From: Peptococcaceae bacterium
GTDB taxonomy: Bacteria; Bacillota; Peptococcia; Peptococcales; Peptococcaceae
NCBI GenBank assembly: GCA_017532485.1
Contig: JAFXJE010000090.1
Span: forward strand, 1 to 17,483
DNA: 17,483 nucleotides
Direction: 5' to 3'
Below are positions 14,872 through 17,483 of this stretch, piece by piece; the first letter of the stretch is position 1, and each line of letters opens with the position of its first letter. Under the pieces are notes generated by a model. The model ran no database searches. It was not told where the DNA came from and worked only from the letters and a program-made list of their open reading frames with translations. A program made the translations under genes and the position numbers.

Positions 14872-15776
14872 CCCCGATATACCCCTTTATATTTTTTCAA
14901 TAGTTCAATTGGATAATAGGAAGTTTTCGCTTTTCTTAAACCTTCATCGCCTGTATCCTCTTCACGATTGACATAAGTAACCTCAGGCCATTGATGAAGC
15001 AAAAATTCTTGATTAATTAAGCTGTATGAGCCATTAATTAAGCTGTTTGCTTTTTCCACATGGATAACCACTGTTTCGTCATTTACTTTTTCACCCAAAG
15101 TGAATGCCTCTATATTACCGTCAATTTCAATAAGCGCACCACAATAATCCAATTCATCCATATAGGTAAAAGCTTCTAAAATGGCATGATGTTCACAAAT
15201 CATACCTTGATCCAGCTTGCCTTGACATTCTTTTTGTTTAAACCAAACATCTAAATATTTTTTTAAAGCTGGGATATCGTCCTTAGTTATAGCACGATAA
15301 ACATATTGAGGATGATTTTTTCTGATATTACTTAAATGATTGCGTTTACCATGATATTTACGCCCTTTTAACAAGCGCAAATCATCACCGAGGTAAACAT
15401 AATCAAATAAATCGCGTTCTTCTTCCAAAGTAAAGGCATCAGGCATTTGCTGCTGTAATTTTTCTGCCAAATCCTCGGTCAAGGCACGAATAACTAAAGG
15501 CATATTTTGAGCAGCAAAATATGCGGCAACTGCTTCAATTACCGGACGCACATCATTATTCTCATAATCGCCGTAAGGAGGCAAAATCCAACTTTCTTCA
15601 CCAGGAGTAGGCTTAATCACCAAAAAGCCGTTCAGAATTACCCACTGCACAGCATAACATTTACGCCAAATAAATAAATTGGTAAAAGTACACTCGGAAT
15701 TTTGGTATTGTCCTTGGCGAAAATATTCAACTATTATATCTTTATCTTCAAGACTTAAATTTTTAAACTCCAACAT
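14868..15776 (-). CDS. DUF2156 (phosphatidylglycerol lysyltransferase C-terminal-like) protein
   Basis: This soluble 302-residue protein belongs to the DUF2156 family, which is related to the acyltransferase domain of MprF and has a double GNAT-like fold. Its signature VNREEDTGDEGLRKAKTSY lies at about 269 to 287, and YHGKRNHLSNIRK at about 141 to 153. It lacks the membrane domain of MprF, so a lipid flippase role is unlikely; its substrate is unknown, though aminoacyl-tRNA-dependent transfer is possible. I set the start at the ATG at 15776 because GAGGGTGA lies eight bases upstream; a GTG at 15788 falls inside that site. It overlaps the Eis-like gene by four bases and is divergent from the ferredoxin-like gene. 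Confidence 0.88.
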   Translation of the reverse strand: MLEFKNLSLEDKDIIVEYFRQGQYQNSECTFTNLFIWRKCYAVQWVILNGFLVIKPTPGEESWILPPYGDYENNDVRPVIEAVAAYFAAQNMPLVIRALTEDLAEKLQQQMPDAFTLEEERDLFDYVYLGDDLRLLKGRKYHGKRNHLSNIRKNHPQYVYRAITKDDIPALKKYLDVWFKQKECQGKLDQGMICEHHAILEAFTYMDELDYCGALIEIDGNIEAFTLGEKVNDETVVIHVEKANSLINGSYSLINQEFLLHQWPEVTYVNREEDTGDEGLRKAKTSYYPIELLKKYKGVYRG

Positions 15777-15796
15777 CTTCTCAATCACCCTCTACT

Positions 15797-15802
15797 ATTA
15801 TA
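15797..15802 (-). promoter_or_regulatory. Candidate -10 box for the DUF2156 gene
   Basis: A perfect TATAAT on the minus strand precedes the DUF2156 ATG by about 20 bases. No convincing -35 hexamer lies 16 to 18 bases upstream, so the assignment rests on the -10 box and its position. Confidence 0.4.
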
Positions 15803-15834
15803 CATGATCTTAACAAAAAATATCTTTTGATTTC

Positions 15835-15863
15835 TTTACAGTATTAGTTATTTACCTTATTCT
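15835..15863 (+). promoter_or_regulatory. Candidate promoter of the ferredoxin-like gene
   Basis: TTTACA (15835-15840) and TATTCT (15858-15863) are separated by exactly 17 bases. The predicted start is near 15870, giving a leader of about 60 bases that contains AAAGGAAG before the TTG start. Confidence 0.55.
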
Positions 15864-15930
15864 ACTATTTCCTTTTTGCTTCTTCCATAGTATGATGAAT
15901 ATATCTATTTTGTTAAAGGAAGTGTGGCAC

Positions 15931-16932
15931 TTGTTCATTCAACAGCATTTATGTAGTAAAATCATCAGCCCTGTTTCCCAATGTCATATTTGTCAGGATA
16001 TTTGCCCGCAGCATAGCTTGCAATTAGTTGAAGACAAATGGCAAATCAACGATTGCACCAAGTGTGGTCTTTGTGTTGCCCATTGTCCACAGCAAGTTTT
16101 CCAACTGGATTATCCCACACTTTTACAGCAAGCTGACAGTGAAAAAACATTGAGCCTTGCTTGTCTTAATTATACCACCGCTCCAGCAGATTGCCTAAAG
16201 GTTCAATGCTTACAACAATTTTCCCCACTGCATCTGCTGACTTTAAGTCAGAAATATAAAAAAGTAGTGGTTTATCTTGCTCAAACAACTTGCGACCAAT
16301 GCCAGCATCATTGGTACTGCTCGCTATTAACTCTGCAGCTGGAACAATATCATCTGCAGCAAGAGAAGATAGAAATAATCAATCTCCAGCCAGCAGCTAA
16401 AAACGAAGAACAAAATAAACGTCGCAGCTTTTTCCAAGAAGTATTCCGTGACAGCAAAAGCGCTTCCAGTAATTTTCTCAGCGAAAAATTAAATCAATGG
16501 CTTGACCCTTTTGCCATGGCAAAAGAAACACAGCCTTCCCTTGTTTTACCTTCGCTGCGTCAAGTCTTGGCTGGCTATTATCAAGAGCAAGCTATCGAGC
16601 CAAACACTTCTCTGCCTATGCGACAACTAGAGTGCAGCAGTTGTCATTTTTGCAGTGCTTGCACAGCCGTTTGTCCCCATCAGGCTTTAACCATCAATGA
16701 AAACGATGAAACTAAATCATTGCTCTATAATCCAGCACTTTGTACGCAATGCGGACTTTGCCTTGATATTTGCTTAGCGAAAAAATTAAGCTGGGGAGAA
16801 AAATTGACAATCGAACAACTGCTAAGTACCCAAACACTTCGCCAAAGCCCATCCTATACTTGCAGCAGTTGTGGTCACACCTATCACAGTGACCCTCCGT
16901 CAGAAGACAACCTCTGCCACTTCTGCCGTTAA
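15931..16932 (+). CDS. Multi-cluster 4Fe-4S ferredoxin-like protein with C-terminal zinc-ribbon-like motif
   Basis: This is a probable cytoplasmic electron carrier of unknown partner. Counting from the TTG, the 333 residues contain 27 cysteines. The N-terminal ferredoxin pair has C18xxC21xxxC25P with a distant C8, and C42xxC45xxC48xxxC52P. A middle segment (78 to 130) has scattered cysteines (78, 88, 93, 121, 124, 130) and hydrophobic strands. A second pair has C235, C238, C241, C244, C248P and C271xxC274xxC277xxxC281. The tail has C311xxC314 and C329xxC332, rubredoxin or zinc-ribbon-like. There is no signal peptide. I prefer the TTG at 15931 because AAAGGAAG lies eight bases upstream; the ATG at 15892 (346 residues) has no ribosome binding site. 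Confidence 0.82.
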   Translation: MFIQQHLCSKIISPVSQCHICQDICPQHSLQLVEDKWQINDCTKCGLCVAHCPQQVFQLDYPTLLQQADSEKTLSLACLNYTTAPADCLKVQCLQQFSPLHLLTLSQKYKKVVVYLAQTTCDQCQHHWYCSLLTLQLEQYHLQQEKIEIINLQPAAKNEEQNKRRSFFQEVFRDSKSASSNFLSEKLNQWLDPFAMAKETQPSLVLPSLRQVLAGYYQEQAIEPNTSLPMRQLECSSCHFCSACTAVCPHQALTINENDETKSLLYNPALCTQCGLCLDICLAKKLSWGEKLTIEQLLSTQTLRQSPSYTCSSCGHTYHSDPPSEDNLCHFCR

Positions 16933-17011
16933 ATTTCAGTTTTTAATCATACCATATAGGATGACCAAAAAGCAAATATCTTTAAATAAAAGAAAAATTT
17001 CTCCTAGCTAT

Positions 17012-17038
17012 TAACTTTTCTAGCTAACGTACCGATAT
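17012..17038 (+). promoter_or_regulatory. Candidate sigma-28 (sigma-D/FliA) promoter
   Basis: TAACTTTT, then exactly 11 bases, then ACCGATAT. The sigma-28 consensus is TAAAGTTT, 11 bases, GCCGATAA (GCCGATAT in Bacillus). The -10 part matches seven of eight bases of the Bacillus form, the -35 part six of eight, and the spacing is exact. The predicted start lies just before the GAGGGGGG ribosome binding site of the next gene. Confidence 0.7.
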
Positions 17039-17061
17039 TTTAATTAGAGGGGGGATTTGCT

Positions 17062-17478
17062 ATGCGAATACTTACTAATATATCCAAAGCAGAATTGAAT
17101 TATCTGACTAGCCAGCCTACTGCCAAGGCAATGCATGAAAAAGTAATGACAGAAGGTATCTATATTCCTACAGGAGATGCACAAGGAGCTGCTGAGTTTG
17201 TCGCAGGACAAAAGCAGCAAAAGCGAGACTCTTTACAGATTTCGCCAGACGGCATAGCTGCTGTGCAAAAAGATAAAGATGAGATTAAAGAAAAATCTTT
17301 AGAAGAACAGCTAAAAGATAGGATTGCTGAATTAAAAGAAGAATTGGCTGAGCTGTTATCCCAGCCGGCTAATTCTGAAGAAGCAAAGGAAATTCAAGAA
17401 AAGCAAGCAAATATAATCAGACAAGAAATTTTACTATTAAATATGCAGTTAGTAGAATTACTGAAAGACAATAAGTAA
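17062..17478 (+). CDS. FlxA-like small coiled-coil protein
   Basis: This hypothetical protein has 138 residues. The N-terminal half (1 to 60) is of mixed composition and includes GIYIPTGDAQGAAEF and DSLQISPDG. The C-terminal half (about 78 to 135) is an evident coiled coil in two helices (LKDRIAELKEELAELL and ANIIRQEILLLNMQLVELL) split by a short break near 101 to 106. This helical hairpin resembles FlxA-like proteins, whose E. coli member is sigma-28 controlled. It has no signal peptide and no cysteine. GAGGGGGG lies seven bases before the ATG, and a sigma-28-like promoter lies just upstream. I infer a link to the flagellar regulon; the molecular role is unknown. Confidence 0.75.
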   Translation: MRILTNISKAELNYLTSQPTAKAMHEKVMTEGIYIPTGDAQGAAEFVAGQKQQKRDSLQISPDGIAAVQKDKDEIKEKSLEEQLKDRIAELKEELAELLSQPANSEEAKEIQEKQANIIRQEILLLNMQLVELLKDNK

Positions 17479-17483
17479 ATAAA

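Noticed and set aside
16933..17011. A terminator after the ferredoxin-like gene
   Set aside because: I found no stable hairpin followed by a T run, only AT-rich sequence with short A and T runs.

Overview
The window is an AT-rich stretch of a bacterial chromosome. It points to a low-GC Bacillota that forms endospores and probably has flagella. The evidence is a spoVAC-spoVAD-spoVAE set, a tepA-ylzJ pair, the ylxM-ffh-rpsP-khpA-ylqD-rimM-trmD order typical of Bacillota, strong GGAGG-type ribosome binding sites, and candidate sigma-G-like and sigma-28-like promoters. I cannot fix the class from sequence alone; a spore-forming Negativicute or Clostridium relative would fit.

Nearly everything from 1 to 15776 is on the minus strand, so transcription runs from high to low coordinates. 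In transcription order: (a) an overlapping pair made of a DUF2156 protein and an Eis-like GNAT (15776-13702); (b) fakA and a DegV/FakB gene (13580-11071), the fatty acid kinase and its lipid-carrier partner, with the DegV gene broken by one in-frame TAG; (c) a terminator abutting a sigma-G-like promoter, then tepA, ylzJ, spoVAC, spoVAD and spoVAE (10952-8013), which reads as one forespore operon; (d) a site-2 protease, scpA, scpB and glmS (7948-4119), ending in a strong terminator; (e) ylxM, ffh, rpsP and khpA (4003-1770), whose promoter -35 box lies inside the glmS terminator; (f) after a hairpin with a short T run, ylqD, rimM and trmD (1674-7), the RNA maturation end of the ribosomal operon.

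Two genes at the right end are on the plus strand. One is a cysteine-rich multi-cluster ferredoxin-like protein (15931-16932), divergent from the DUF2156 gene. The other is a small coiled-coil FlxA-like protein (17062-17478) behind a sequence closely resembling a flagellar sigma-28 promoter.

No gene-free stretch exceeds 300 bases; the longest gaps, about 130 to 150 bases, hold the promoters listed. I saw no tRNA, rRNA, CRISPR array, insertion sequence or riboswitch. Most of the window is housekeeping. The points most worth a second look are the amber codon in degV/fakB, the sigma-G-like promoter joining tepA-ylzJ to spoVA, the sigma-28-like promoter before the FlxA-like gene, and the compact terminator-promoter overlaps.
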